From Gyromitra esculenta (Eukaryota; Ascomycota; Pezizomycetes; Pezizales; Discinaceae), in contig JBCAML010000003.1 of the NCBI GenBank assembly GCA_038503075.1, positions 2,604,001-2,668,000 of the forward strand: a DNA stretch of 64,000 nt, given 5' to 3'. Shown here in pieces: positions 44,839-57,584 of the stretch (the first letter of the stretch is position 1; each line of letters opens with the position of its first letter). Both the position numbers and the translations under genes were made by a program. The notes under the pieces were generated by a model. The model saw only the letters and a list, made by a program, of their open reading frames with translations. It was not told the DNA's origin and searched no databases.

Positions 44839-47800
44839 GCATTCTAGGGGAGCTCAAAAAACAGTCCCGAGCATCTCTGGAGCAGGATAGAGGATAGATG
44901 GTCCTCGGAAAAAACATATACTCTGCATACCTGATTTCAACCTTTTTCCAAAGGATTTGATTTTTGGTTCTTTCTTCGTAGAATACCTCACCTCACGGGG
45001 TATATTTTTAGAGTGGCGAGCTTGAAGGGCCGTTGGAGACGACTGCTGTTGCCAGGACAGCCAGGCAAGCTGGCAACGGGGAAAAAGGTAACGAAACTTC
45101 TCGAACTGATGACGAAAATTAATCGCGCGCTCTTGAGCTGTGTAGGAACGCGATCACCCTCTGATAAACCGGAGGGTCCGCTGTGAGAAGAGAAAACTAG
45201 TGATTGATTGAGTGGAGTTGGGGGTTGAGGAGGGGAGAAGGGGGAGGGGAAAAGAAATAAGAAGGGACGGAGGCCACCAGGTGCTTTGCTTGCCTGCTGG
45301 GGGGGGGTGAGAAAAAATAGCAAGGGCAGGACAGGGGGCCGAAAATAAAAACCAGCTTTGTGTGGGCAGAGGACCCAGCGAGCGCAAAATTGCAAAAGTC
45401 GCCAGACCCCCAGGCAGGCTCTCTGGACGGGCTCTGCCTCTGGCTCGCTCGGAAAGCGCAACAGCAAATTGCAGCGCTGAATTGCTGTCTTGGGCTCTAG
45501 CGCCTTCGACATGTGCAAATGACTGCATTTCTCTGCACGCACGAAACAACAGACAACATCCACAAATCCAGTCTTCACCAGCGAAACTGAAGCGTGCAGC
45601 CGTGACTGCCACTAACTAAAGTAGAGACACGTCTGGTCTATTGAATCTTATCTAATCCTCGAGTTTTAGCCTCGGGCTCCTGCTCTTCCCCATACGTATT
45701 TTGGGCTTTTTGACCCTTAGTGGCTACTGGCCTTGCTGGTCGTTGTATCACCCAGTGCCACCTCAATCTTGCACCTCAATCCTGTTCTGGCTCCTCTGCT
45801 ATCAGCTCTATCCCGAATTCGATTCATCCTCAACACCCCACACATTGCGATGCGCATCTTCAAGCCATTAGATTGCAATGCTTGGTTTTGAGGAATCTCC
45901 AATTGCTTAGATACAGAAAGATGAGTCTGTATCTCTAGGAAACTGTACTAAAAAAGCGAGAATGAGCAAAGCTCTTATCTTGCCTCTGAAGCAACAGCTG
46001 TCACTTCAGAAGAAAATACGTAAGGTGACTCACGTGTGCTACGCTCATGTATGCTGCTCGATGATATGTCGGTTTCCACCCTGCAGGGATAAGGAGAGCT
46101 GACGATGTAGCCAATGATAGCTCGCTCCATGATGCGAGTAGCTGTCGCTCTGAGATCTCGAGAACCTCAACGCTTCCTGGGTGCTGGCCTGATAGGTACA
46201 CCTAGATTTGCTTATGGAAAAAACACTACCTGAAATATCAAGCCCAAATCCCAATTAGATGGAGTTGAATTCGTGAGAATTCTTCCGGCACGCGGCTCAA
46301 GCATTCCGCAGTAGGGTGGGAAAGGAGAGCTCTTTTGAGAATGGTGTGAGGCAATCAGAGGTTGTTTCCAAAGAGAGTTCCTCTGCCAAGAGTTGTCAAT
46401 TCTCTCCGATCGAGACGTTCTGTTTAGTAATCCTCACGGTCGAGTTGGAACTCCAAATATGCTCGAAATTCGCAAAACTATTTTTTTTAAAATAATTGCT
46501 CCTGCCGTTGAAACCACCTTCACTCAGGGGAGAACGATCAGAGACCAAAAAACGCAGATGATCTCATTGATCATCTTATCCACCACACCCCCAACCCTTG
46601 GACCGCAAAGCACACCCGCCAAAAGAGCCGCTTCGCCAACGAAATTTCCTTGCATGAAACTGATCTTCGATGGTGGCCAATTGGGCTGACGGGTATCAGC
46701 GGCGTCTAAATTTCCCGCCGCCGCCGCAACATCACTTGCCGAGCCCGCTCGTCCTCCTTTAGCCAAATGTAGCATTAAGCATCCCCCAAAGAAAAATATC
46801 TGGAGATCCACACAATTTTCAAACCCACTTCAAAAGAAAAAACATTTGTGTATTTCCTTTTTCCCAGGGCCCTGGAACACAAAACAGAAAGCATAAAAGA
46901 GAGCGTGAAAGAAAGAAGAAAATAAAATAGAATGGCGAGTAATCACAGATCTCTAGCAAGCTTTCTCTCACGAAATTCCTCCCCCTGCGATGAATACACC
47001 CATTTCTCCCGCGAAAGAAACAATCCACTGGTCCAAACCCCCTCCCCCCATCAAACCGGCCAAACATCCGAGGACCCAATAACCGGCGGCGATAGCATGT
47101 GCAGTTCATCGCAACGGGTCCGCGCATAAGCAATAAATACGTGACAAACAGCAAAAGAAGGAAGGAAAAGGAAGGAAAAAAATACCACCTGCAGCCTTTT
47201 TTTTTCTCTCTACTTCCCGTTTTTCGGGTCTGCTGGTGTAACGCCTCAATCTACGGTGCCAACTGTCAAACTGATTGAGCCCCATAGGCCCCCAACAACC
47301 TCCTGCGCTGCCTTTTAGATGGGAGCCACCTAGTAGGTGCCCTGAGAGAGAGAAAGAAAAAAATTCGAAATGTAGTCCCCCATCCAGCCTGCCGGAAGTG
47401 GGGGGAATAGGACGGTACGGTAATGCGAGCTGCTGCGGCATTGGCTACGTATGTCATTCGGCTAGATCTCTAGGGTTGACCGATTTGGTGTTATGCAGGA
47501 CCATCAACTTCCGTTTTGCTCGAGAAGGTGTTACATGGGACGCACTCCCCGTACCGATGGGAATTGAGACATGGTTTATGTTTATTTGGCGATTTTTGAT
47601 TTTCGCCATCATTTCTTTTGATCGGGCGGGTAGGGCGTTCGAGTATTGATTGATTGCCTAGGGCGGGAAACTTATTATTATTACCTAATTAGGCATAGGG
47701 CGGAAAACTAGGGTGGCGTAGAAAAGCAAATAAATTTCAGGTACTCTATGTGGCCCTGAGGATGCAAGAGAAAGAGAGATCTGTATGCGGTAATGCGATT

Positions 47801-49461
47801 ATTTTTTCTCTCGCGAACGACGGGCATTTGATATTCCGTTGTTCCATGGGTTCGATTTGACATGGATATTTCTCTTTGACCGTGGTCTTTTAACCGTGAA
47901 TCGACCCTCCCAGGAAAGAAAAAAAGAGGTAACAACTAGCGCTGTACCTTGCATCTATTTTGCCGGAATCTTTCCTTTGCGATGTTGGCGAGGGACTTTG
48001 AGGATACAAGAGTTTTGAAAACAGAAACTATATGTATTAATGGGGGGTGGCGACCGGTAACTGGTTTTGAGATTGGATGTTGGACAGGATTTTCTAGCTT
48101 TCAGAGTTTAGATTTGCGATGTCACTACATGTATCTTTACCTCTGGGCACTCTCCACCTCTTGGTTCCGGGGTCATTGGTTCCAGGGTTTCTGCTTGTTG
48201 CTTCTCTGGTAACAACTGAGGAAACGAGCATGCGTCCTGCGTTAGAAGCTATGAGGTAAGTACACTTCGTCCGGTCAACGGCCTGATACCACTCTCATCA
48301 CTTCTCTACTCAGGATCACTGCATACCAGACTCATACCCTAGCTAACAATCCCCAGAGAACCAGTCAACGCCAAAGATTAATGGGAGCCTGCATATAAAG
48401 ACCGGGGGGGAGTTTTCGTTCCAGCCGCTGTCAGTCTCTGATGTCACTACAACCGCTAGGCTACCGACAGCAGCTAGGTCCACAACAGTAACAAGTGAGA
48501 CTACCTACTCAGTTCTGGGTATTTTCCTAAACTCCCAAGACAAGCTACCATCCGTACGCATACCAACGCAGATAATGCCCTGCACCACATATGTGGCCTC
48601 CGAGTGATAGACAGTGATACGAATCGTCCCAATAGGGTTAAGGTAGGTAGGTAGGTACTTATCGATAACGGGCGGGAGGTGCAGCTTACAGCAGATAAGA
48701 CACCTGCGCGGAAACTAGATTAGATAGTGTTATTCCGGGTTACTGACCGTTTTCAGTACTACGTACCAATGCAAGACAACGTCAAGCCTGCACAAACAAT
48801 CACTCGCACGACGTTCCCGAGATTTCAGCCTTAACAGGCAACGAAAGTGAAACGCTGCAGCCATCGGAGATCATAAACAGAGCAGAGGGTATTGTAGGGT
48901 GGCTCGGATCCGTGGAATCGCTATTAGCCCAGATATGGGGTCACGTAACGTCATGCCTTCCACCCGACATTTCATGCAACCGCGCCGCCATCATCCTCAG
49001 GTATGCATAAAAGCAGCCCACTGAAAAGTCATACTTTTAATTGAGTCGAAGAAATAAGGTTCTATTATATATACCACACTGATCCAAGTAGGTATAAATA
49101 GAACTTCCAAGCACAGCTCTGCCGTCTCATGGAAAGAAGGTAAAAAATAAAATAAAAAGGGTTCCCAAGAAGTGAAAGAAACAAAAATATAAAAACGACA
49201 AAAAAACCACCAAATCAAAACTCCCGAAACCCCCCGCTATGGAAAAAAAAAAAAGGGTATACGCGATTTGCTACCCGGCAAAACCGTGGTGAATGGGTAA
49301 AAATACATGAAGGTATATAATAAACGACATAATAGAGGGAAAGGAAAGAAAGATTGGGGGATATCGGCCATAACATTCGTCGAATTTCAAGGTAAAAAGG
49401 GAAAAGAATCAAGCCTGAACTCCTTGTTGCTTCTCCCACGTCGTACCATAAGATTGCGTTA
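44839..49461. other. Long intergenic region, no gene recognised
   Basis: About 4.6 kb between two minus-strand genes. Open frames up to 196 codons exist (for example 44988-45578, -) but are low-complexity and resemble nothing. A run of AGGT repeats lies at about 48643-48657 and a TACATGTA at 48126. Part of it must be the eIF4G promoter and upstream leader. Confidence 0.45.
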
Positions 49462-51375
49462 TTAGCGGGCTAGCCCAGGCACTGAATTTTGATCTTGCTC
49501 CGGCTGCTCCGGCTGCTCCTGATCCTCTGGTTGCCGTTCGGGCTGCGGCTGTAGCTGTGAGGAAGGCAGTATGGGAAGCTTTGGATTGACTAGAGCCTTC
49601 CTAATCTGACCGCGGCTAACAAGCCGTTGCGATCTAGGGACGATCGGTATAAGAAGCTGGCGCTGAGAGATAGATATTTGACGCGCGATGCTAATCTGAG
49701 CCGCGGTTTCTATTTGTGCTATTGACACAAAGACACGTTAGCTAAGTGTCGGAGTTAATTAGTGGGGAGGGAGGGATGAGTGAGAATGTATGAAGACCGG
49801 GTATAAACGGAAATGATAAAAGCGAAAGGAACCAAACGAACCTTCGCTCATCGGCTCCTTTGGGGATTTTCCACCCGGCGTCACCATCTCCCACTGTGGC
49901 TCACCATCATCTTCTTTCGTCAACCATTCATCATCGCCCTCGTCAAAACTGCCCCTTGGTGTATCAATTGAAGACTCCTCCGAAATCTTCGAGACCTTAC
50001 TGGACGACCTTGGCCGTAGCAGCGATCCTGGCGTGTCGGCGCAATCGTTTTGTGCCTCCTTAGAAGTATGCGCACGGACCATATATACTGTTCGTGGCGA
50101 CAAGGAAGGTGATCCCTCAGTGGTGGTTCTGGAACGAGTGAGACAGCTGGGACTAGGAGTACGGCTACTCCCGCTGGCGGCGCTTGGAAGAGGGGAGGCT
50201 TCGCGCATAGGCCCAGGAGAACGGCAAACTTGGCCAGTTGTCGCATTGCGTTTGAGTGGTGTTAGATAGAGCTGAGAAGGCTTCTGGAGGGGGCAGGTCA
50301 GCCTTAGTATTTTTATTTGTAATTCACCATGTCTCACCTCGGTCTCGGTTGCTGTTTGCTTCCTGCTCGCAGCATCTCGCGATTTTCGACGGGCGAAAAT
50401 AGTCGACTTCTCGCTTGGGTGCAACAAGGTTCCGAACATGACGCTGTAACGCTCCATTTCGACTTCCGGTATATCGACATTCAAACAAGGTGCAGGACAA
50501 GCCTCGTTCTTCTTCGATTTCGGTTTGTGCACCTTAGGTACTACATGGGGCGATAGTTTATCTCTGGTGACCAACTCCAGTTTTTTGGTAGCCGGCTCAG
50601 GTTGTTGTTTTGGAGAACTTTTCCTACTCCCAAAGAAGCTTTTGCCGAACATTTTCCTCCAGCCAGTTCTTGGAGGCTCCTCTTGATGGTGGCTATCTTT
50701 GTGGTCCTTTTCTTTTTCCCTTTCTTTATCTCTCTCCCTCTCCCTCTCTTTGTGAAGGAGGGCACCCCTTCTAGCGCCACTTGCAACAGGCCCTCTGACC
50801 TGTACTCCAAAACGCCTGTCAGGGAGCTTCGAAGTCGATGATGTCCCTGCATCGTTCGGGTATATGGCGTGCGTAGGATGTACAGGAATTTCAAGTTTCT
50901 CGGATCTGGAGCTTGGTTGCTGTGCAGTAATCTCCGTCGGACTCCCGATAGCCACCCCAATGACACAGCACTCCGCATCGTCCACGCCCATATCCGGCTC
51001 CATACCATAGTTTGACATTTTCGAAGAGCTTCTAGTCTCGTATCCAGCTGGCAAAGGCGGCACTGGACTTGTTTCCTCTTCCTCTCTATATAGTATAGAC
51101 TGTCGATTTCTCGGGTCCGCTGTCTTTGGCAGATTATTTGTAACCTGGGCAATCTTCAGAGTTGTATGAATGCTGCTCACACTTTTGCGTCTTGCGAGCT
51201 TCAGTAGCTTCGCCGTTGTTGGTTCCGGCGCTTCTGCCTTGGTTGCTGCTGCTGCCGCCGCTGCCGCCGCCGCAGTTGGTCCTATTTCCGTCGCAAAGTT
51301 GAAATCAAGCTGGTCGCGAGTGACCTTGGCTCTGGCGTCGCGAGTCGATTTTGAACGTCGCAGTAGGCTCGACAT
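49462..51375 (-). CDS. Uncharacterised fungal protein, Ser/Lys-rich
   Basis: Exons 50338-51375, 49842-50283 and 49462-49718; 578 residues. The first splice removes 54 nt (GTGAGA...CCCTCCAG), the second about 120 nt. The start MSSLLRRSKSTRDARAKVTRDQLDFNF is followed by an Ala run. A K/E/R-rich stretch (KERERERDKEREKEKDHK) comes next, then a basic GWRKMFGKSFFGSRK segment that could bind membranes or nucleic acid. The block VDIPEVEMERYSVMFGTLL looks most conserved: I recall VEMERYSVMF-type motifs in uncharacterised proteins of other filamentous ascomycetes. The C-terminus is Gln/Pro-rich with EQPEQ repeats. Many SP/TP sites suggest heavy phosphorylation. No enzymatic motif is visible and I cannot assign a function. 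Confidence 0.75.
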
Positions 51376-53465
51376 GGTAGTGTTGATGTCTCCGAAAAGA
51401 GCGCACGGATATGGCGATCCAAGGAAATATATGCGAGGGTCTAAGAGAATAAATCGATTGTTTGGACGAAACCGGTTTGGGGTGGGATGAGTGTGGATGA
51501 AGTTGGTGGGTGGGCGGCGAAGGGAGGGCTATGTAACCTTTGGGGTTGTATGGACAAAACGTAGGGTTCGAAACCAAGGGAATCCCGGGAATCCCAAATT
51601 CACCGCTCCAAAAAAAAATACTAAACGGTAAACGGGATGAACTTTGGAAGAAAAGAACCTTGAAAGAAAAAGAACAGGTTCAAATCGACAAGGCCGGCCA
51701 ACCAGTGGTCACAGGGAAATTAATAATTATTAAAGTTATGTAGCTAGAGAAGTTAGAGAAAGTGGGGTGGGAAAAAAAATTGGTAGAGAAAAAAATAAAT
51801 TAAAGGACTGTGATTGCTGGATAAACAGCAATAAAAGAAAAATAAAAGAAAAACCGAAAGTTTCGATCAAAAGAATGACTGAAAGTGAGAGAGAGGAAGA
51901 GAGAAGAAGCAGAGACAGAAGTGATCGACGGGGGGGGGGAATCGACGCAAGTTAGTACATGTAACCAATACCTGCACGAACGTTGAAGGGACACTTCGCA
52001 AGGAACAGCCGAAACGCTACAACGGCTGCTCTTATATAAATGAGACTGATGCGTGCTGCGTGCATGTGCCCTGGGAATTGGGTAAAGCCCACTAGGAATC
52101 TGGGGGACGTTGAATTTGCCGGAGAACACAGAGGCCGTTGGGGAGTCCCAAGCCTATACGGCGGAGCAGAAAACGGTATACCTACTCATCAAGCAAGTAC
52201 ACACAGAGTAGTACTAATGAATACCTGTCCGACATGAAAATGCGGTTAGGGATGGTCTGCTTCCGTGAGGACATGATGCAGTGTAGTACAGCGTAGAGCG
52301 AAGGAAAAAAAATCATTATTCCTCGGAACCAGGGATCCATGTCTCCTGAAGTCCTGGTTTCATCTTAGAGCGCAGCACCATGCCGGGTTGCAGTTCTTGA
52401 GACGAAGGAGAGAAAGTCCTTCCCTCCCTTCCCTTCCCTTGAAGAATTTTGGGGGGGAGGGGGGGTAGGGAAATGACAGAAAGCGATGTTTTATTTTACG
52501 CCTAAGTGAGTATGGTTAGACAGCAGCGGGTGTCTTACTAAATAAGGTCGAGGCACGTAATAATTGGGCGAAAAGACGTGGCCTGAAAACCGATCAAAGG
52601 GTGCCATGGCTCAGTAAGCTGTCAGCCAATCCTTCCCGCACGAAAATTGCAATTGCAAATAGCCCAGCTTAGAGCCGCGGGAGTCTGATGGGGAGAGCAC
52701 TGTAGGTACATGTATGGGTGGACACGCACGGGAGGCGCGAGGCGAGTTGTTCGGGGGGTGACACAACACGGCTTTGGCTGATCCCTCGGCGCCATCCATC
52801 ATCACTCCGTTGACAGAATAATGTATGTAAATAGCATCGCCATGGGCAGGGCAGATATCTCGGAAATTGGCGGTAAATAGACAGGATTCAGCTGGAGCCC
52901 CAGAGATAACTTTAAATTCTTGGAGGACGAGGTGGCTTGCGAATGGCAATATGTATTTGTCGCGCGTCAAGCTTCGGCCTGCGGGCGGCATTGACAACAA
53001 CACGAGAACCAAGCAACGATGGGATGAGGGTATTGGATCGTGGGATCTCACCCCTTTTCACTGCAGGAATGGATGATCCAAAGCAGAACCAAGAGATTGA
53101 GGTCTTGACCGTGCCAGCTGTCGCGGGCTCCGAATGGAACTTAGTAATATCACCAAATCCAGAGAGGTGGGTTCCTGGTGGGGAGAAGGGAGCGATGGGT
53201 GAAGTCATCATCCTCATTTGAGAGAGAACCCCGCCAACCAGCGCGACAATTTGTTGCCGGTTCCCCTCAGCCTCGTCTCGCCCTACCGCTTCCCACTAGA
53301 CCCCTCCTGCCCTAAACAACCTCTGGCCCTGCCATCAACTCGCTCCCTCTCCTCTCTCATCTCTTTCCATAGTCCAGCTCTTATCGACTCTAATCCTCAC
53401 CCATCTATCCCTTCCTCGTGTCTTGGTTTCCGTTATTCCACACCTCCCTATAAACAATATCCAGT
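51376..53465. other. Divergent intergenic, 2.1 kb
   Basis: Promoters of the uncharacterised gene and of profilin. It holds two TACATGTA palindromes (51956, 52707), a G9 run at about 51931, CCCTT-type repeats near 52425-52441 and a G-rich tract at 52451-52467. A C/T-rich stretch (53270-53440) precedes the profilin start. No gene seen. Confidence 0.45.
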
Positions 53466-54280
53466 ATGAGTTGGCAAGGCAAGTTCCTTTTCGTTGAAAT
53501 ACAGGGGGAGAGAGCTTTGTTGCTGATTTTCGGCATGAAACCCCGCAGCCTACGTTGATACGAGGTAACCCCTCCACCCCGATACAGGCATCCCTCCCCA
53601 CACAGCTACGAAGAAACAAGCGAGACTTCAAGAAGGAAAAGAAAAAAAAAAAAGAGGGGGTGCTGTCCACAAAAGAACAGTGTCGCTGACTGTTGCCCCT
53701 AGTCTGATCGCTAGCGGAAAGATCGATGGAGCCGCTATATTCAGCGCTGCTGGTGACAGCGTGTGGGCTGCATCTAGAGACTTCAGAGTCAGTCCTCTAA
53801 ACCCTATCTACCGGATATGGGTTTTGCCCCCCAATACCCAATTTCTTTCTCTCCCTCGTCCACTAGCCCCTCTCGTTCCCCTCCTGACTTGTACGGGAAT
53901 ATTGGTGACGTTTTGCTGAATTATATCTTTTTGGCGTAATAGGCTGAAGCCTCAGAAATTCAAGCTTTGATCAAAGGATATAAAGATTCTGGCCCTCTTC
54001 ACGAGAAGGGGATCCACATTTCTGGGGTTAAGTATTTCTGCATCAAGGCCGACGATCGAAGCATCTACGGCAAGAAGGTTTGTTTTCCATCTTTAGAGAA
54101 ATACAGAACCAGGGTTTCACCTGCTGACATAGCTTCGTGTTATAGGGCAAGGAGGGAATCGTCACGGTGAAGACAAAACAAACGATTCTGGTTGCTCACT
54201 ACCCGGAAACCGTCCAGCCTGGCGAAGCTGCCAAGACGGTCGAGCAGCTAGCCGACTACTTGATTGGTGTTGGATACTAG
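53466..54280 (+). CDS. PFY1: Profilin
   Basis: Exons 53466-53478, 53549-53564, 53703-53787, 53943-54077 and 54146-54280; 127 residues. Profilin binds actin monomers and poly-proline (formins), feeding filament growth in the cytoplasm. The hallmark N-terminus MSWQAYVDTSL is built from a 13-nt and a 16-nt exon. It is followed by [86 protein letters not shown]. Intron 1 must use a GC donor (G|GCAAGT); the nearest GT donors give stops. The exon 3 end (GTCAGT) is the least certain border: an alternative would change two or three residues after DFR. Length and ends match the family. Confidence 0.95.
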
Positions 54281-54892
54281 AATTTGGTATTGCATGGGGC
54301 ATAAATGGAGCGTCTAAGGGCTTTTTTGTTGATTGTTTTTTTTTTGTTATCTTACGGAATCAATAGAAGGAGCTAGTTGATAGTGAGAAAATGGAGACGA
54401 GGAAGCGGTGTGTGGGAGTGAGGAGGAGAGCTCTGAAGGAAATTAAAACAAAATAGCATCTCCTGAAATTTTATCATACCACTCTATATATTCTATCAAC
54501 AGATACTTGGCGGATTCCTGCTAGCAATATAAATACGATTCCTTGTCCCCTGTACAACACCGCGAATTTAAGCATGCCCATAGCACCGGGGGCGGTAGAA
54601 TGGCGGTAGAGCCGAAAGGAAACTGTCAGAAGAGATTGATTGATTACGATGATATCCAGGTTATTGAAGTTTAGATTGATTTTTTTTTCTTCATCCCGGG
54701 GAATTAAACATTATATTTCTCTCGTCATTACCACGTATGAATGGTGGAGGTATCTAAAACCATCATCACCTATCCCATACCCCTACCATTTCTATAACTT
54801 TATAAAAGCCATACCCGTTGGGCATGCATGTCCTCCATACTGGTAATTAATACATCCCCCACCAAGAAACACAAACTCCGTCATATGGCCCC
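54281..54892. other. Convergent intergenic
   Basis: 3' flanks of profilin and GOT1, about 610 bp. No gene or repeat recognised. Confidence 0.4.
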
Positions 54893-55610
54893 TTAGACCG
54901 GCAACTGCTGCGTAGCACCCGTGACCCTTCTCAGCGGACCCTCCAAATACGGCCCAATCTATCACCCCCAGTCAGCATATAACCCCTCCCCCCTCCCTCC
55001 CCCCTCTAGAGAACTACTCACCACAGGCACCGCCCCAATAAAACCCACAATAACTCCGAAAAAATCACCAAACAAACATAGTATCCCGTACAGCTCGATA
55101 ACGAACCCGATCAGCGGGTACCGCGCCAGGATCAACCCAACGCCGAGCAAGAAGCACGCTGTACCTTTGAACTTTTCTTTTCGCGCGAAGAAGGATAGTG
55201 TTTTTTGGTGCCCGAGGACGAGACCGATGCCGATTACGAAGAGGATGTTACCCATTGCTAGCCTGGTTTTACCTGATTAGCTGAGCTGGGGGTGTAAAGG
55301 GAGGGGGAGGGGGGGGAGGAGCTACATGGCGCGGTCGAAAAACATCATTATGCCAAAGAGGAAGAAGAATACGCCTGTGCCATGTTATAGGCTAGATTAG
55401 CATACTGTGGAGTGAGCTAGAGACTGGAGACTGGAGACTAGAGGACAGGTGGTGTGAGGAGGAGGGTAGGTAGGTAGGTGGAAATATACCTCCGGCGCAG
55501 AATCCTACTCCGAATTCTAGGGGAGTGTTAGTATCTTGTTTCCTCTCTCTGCCTAGCTGGGAGGGGGGAAAGAGGGGGTCAAGCTTACTTTGAGTATCTG
55601 ATAACCACAT
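54893..55610 (-). CDS. GOT1: Golgi transport protein Got1
   Basis: Exons 55589-55610, 55490-55516, 55326-55374, 55022-55262 and 54893-54958; 134 residues. Got1 is a small four-span membrane protein of early Golgi/ER vesicles that supports ER-to-Golgi transport. The N-terminus MWLSDTQKFGVGFCAGGVFF matches the family MW-x-(T/S)-D-x-QK-x-G start. It is followed by the spans FFLFGIMMFFDRAMLAMGN, ILFVIGIGLVLG, GTACFLLGVGLILARYPLIGF and VIELYGILCLFGDFFGVI, ending PVVIGPYL.... Three tiny exons (22, 27, 49 nt) are all needed; each junction is GT-AG and in frame. Divergent from NSE1, 745 bp between starts. Confidence 0.93.
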
Positions 55611-56355
55611 GGTGACTGAACTGGTTGTTGGCTCAAAATAAAAGTAAGGATGAAATTAAAGTTTCCCCGAGAAAGAAAAAAAAAAGAAAACCGTTGAAAG
55701 AGCCGCAAAGGAAACGGGGCTGAAACAAAAAAAAAAAGCTAATAAACAAATAATAAACAAATAATGAACAGCCTCGGGAAAGAGGGTTCTCTGGATAAAG
55801 GGTGAGAAAGGGGCTGATGGCGGGGTTAGAGCAGAGCAGAAGAATGTTGAGCGGGAAAGCGAGAAGGGCGAGAAGGAAATAAATAAACCGTGACCGTGAC
55901 CGTTCGCCAAACCTTTTTCCGTCAAGCCACATGTGTCTGTCTGCTCTACGTCCCTTCCCCCTTGGCCGTCCCCGCGGCAGAATATCCCTCCCTACACGCC
56001 TACACAGCGTATCGCCCGGCACGCCTGTGACGCCACGCCCGTTCTCTGGGTTTGGCACTCGGGAAAAATAGAGTAAGCGAAGCACGCCAGAGCAACGCGC
56101 AAGTGTTCCAGATCGAGCAATTTCGGAGTCCTTTGGAGATGTCAGTTTTGTTTCACCAGCAAAGGATCCTCTTGGCGTGATTAAGCTCAGCACGTGATTG
56201 GAGCCGGGTAACGTCGTGATTAAGCTCAAAGGCTTAGCTTTTCTTTGTTGGATGAAAAAAGTCGCGTCGTCCCAGGTGTGTGGACAAGGGACCTGTTGGA
56301 CATCATCGCGAACACTCGTTTTTACATATATATTCTGCGATCCACGGACGGTGCA
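55611..56355. promoter_or_regulatory. Divergent intergenic, GOT1 / NSE1
   Basis: 745 bp between start codons. An A-rich stretch (55660-55765) lies near GOT1. No gene seen; an open frame over 55633-56229 (-) is just Phe/Leu-rich translation of this tract. Confidence 0.4.
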
Positions 56356-57584
56356 ATGAGTTTGCTACGAGATGGATACACGGATGTCAACAGGGCCTTT
56401 TTGCAGGCTTTTATGTCGAGGCGGGTGTTGAGGATGGATGAGATTCGTCCGATACTGGCTGCGATATTGAGTGCAGATGGTATGCCCTCAGATGGGTTAA
56501 TATACATTTCTGTTCTTATGCTGATGGGTCTTGAAGATGGACAGAGCGAGGTTGCTATAGAAGATATAAACGACCGTGTCATCCAATCCTACATTGCTAC
56601 AGCAAACGGTGAAATCCACGATTTCGACCTTGAAATACGCAGCACGATGGACCAGAAGAACCGGGTTCGCATATTCGCACTGGTCTGCTTCCCCTCACCC
56701 CCAAAACCCTCTCAGACTCGAGGACATGTGTGGGGAAGCATATGCTAAACTATAGCTCTCAGATCAACACAGCCTCCGACGAACTCGTCCAACTCGCAAC
56801 CACCCACACACCCGACGAAATCGCCTTCTTCAAACGAGTCCTTGACGAAATGTTTGACACAAACAACACACAGGCCGCCGAAATAATGGCAATAACAACC
56901 TTCCAAGCCCTCAAACTAACCAAAAACCCCTCCTCCGCCGCAACACAAGTCGAAGGCACCCAAGGCACCCAAAGCGCCGCAGGCCTAACCATCAAGGGCG
57001 CCGAAGACTGTCTCGAATCCTTCGTGTCCGAAGGCTGGCTCGAGAAGTCAACCGGCAGCAAAACCAACTGGTACACGCTGAGTCCGCGCGCACTAATGGA
57101 GCTTGGGTCGTACCTGACGCAAACGTACAACACGCCTGTAGACGACGACGACGACGACGATGACGACGACGACGCGACACGCAGCGGCGCGATCGTGGAG
57201 AGGATCAAGAATTGTCATGGATGCAAAGAGATCATTACTATGGGACTGCGGTGTCAAACCAAGGCTTGTAATTTCCGACTGCATGATTCGTGCGCGACGC
57301 AGTATTTCCGGGCGCAGCGTGGACTGAAGGAGTGTCCGACGTGTGGGGCTGCATGGACGGGGAACGATCCGGTGGGTGAGAAGGCCGCGGCGAGGAGAAA
57401 CGTGCCGGGGACTGGGGTGGGAAGTAGTAGTAGACGGCAGAGTTCGGCTATTGGGACTCCTAATGGGACTGTACGCCCTGCAGGGCGTGTGAGAGACGGG
57501 ATGGAGGTGCAGAGGAGGAGGGTGAATGGGAAAGACGACGACGATCAAGATGCAGCGGGGGAGAAGGAGGAAGATAGTGATTAG
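56356..57584 (+). CDS. NSE1: Non-structural maintenance of chromosomes element 1 (Nse1)
   Basis: Exons 56356-56479, 56537-56682 and 56763-57584; 363 residues. Nse1 is the RING-like subunit of the Smc5-Smc6 complex in nuclear DNA repair, acting with Nse3 and Nse4 and as a ubiquitin ligase. Visible: YTDVNRAFLQAFMSRRVL, IQSYIATANGEIHDFDLEIRSTMDQ and ALINTASDE, which form the Nse1 winged-helix region, then KRVLDEMFDTN and the second helical domain to WYTLSPRALMELGSYL. A run of about ten Asp precedes the variant RING CHGCKEIITMGLRCQTKACNFRLHDSC...CPTCGAAW. The tail is Arg-rich and ends acidic. Start: first in-frame ATG, though the frame is open upstream. Intron 2 uses the unusual donor GTCTGC. Intron 1 (57 nt) lacks stops. 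Confidence 0.93.

Noticed and set aside
44988..45578. 196-codon open frame upstream of eIF4G
   Set aside because: The translation is a mix of homopolymer-derived Phe/Pro/Leu stretches without any motif; no splice or family support.
56245..56355. Longer NSE1 N-terminus
   Set aside because: The upstream in-frame extension begins at a non-ATG codon and is not needed for the family; the first ATG is at 56356.
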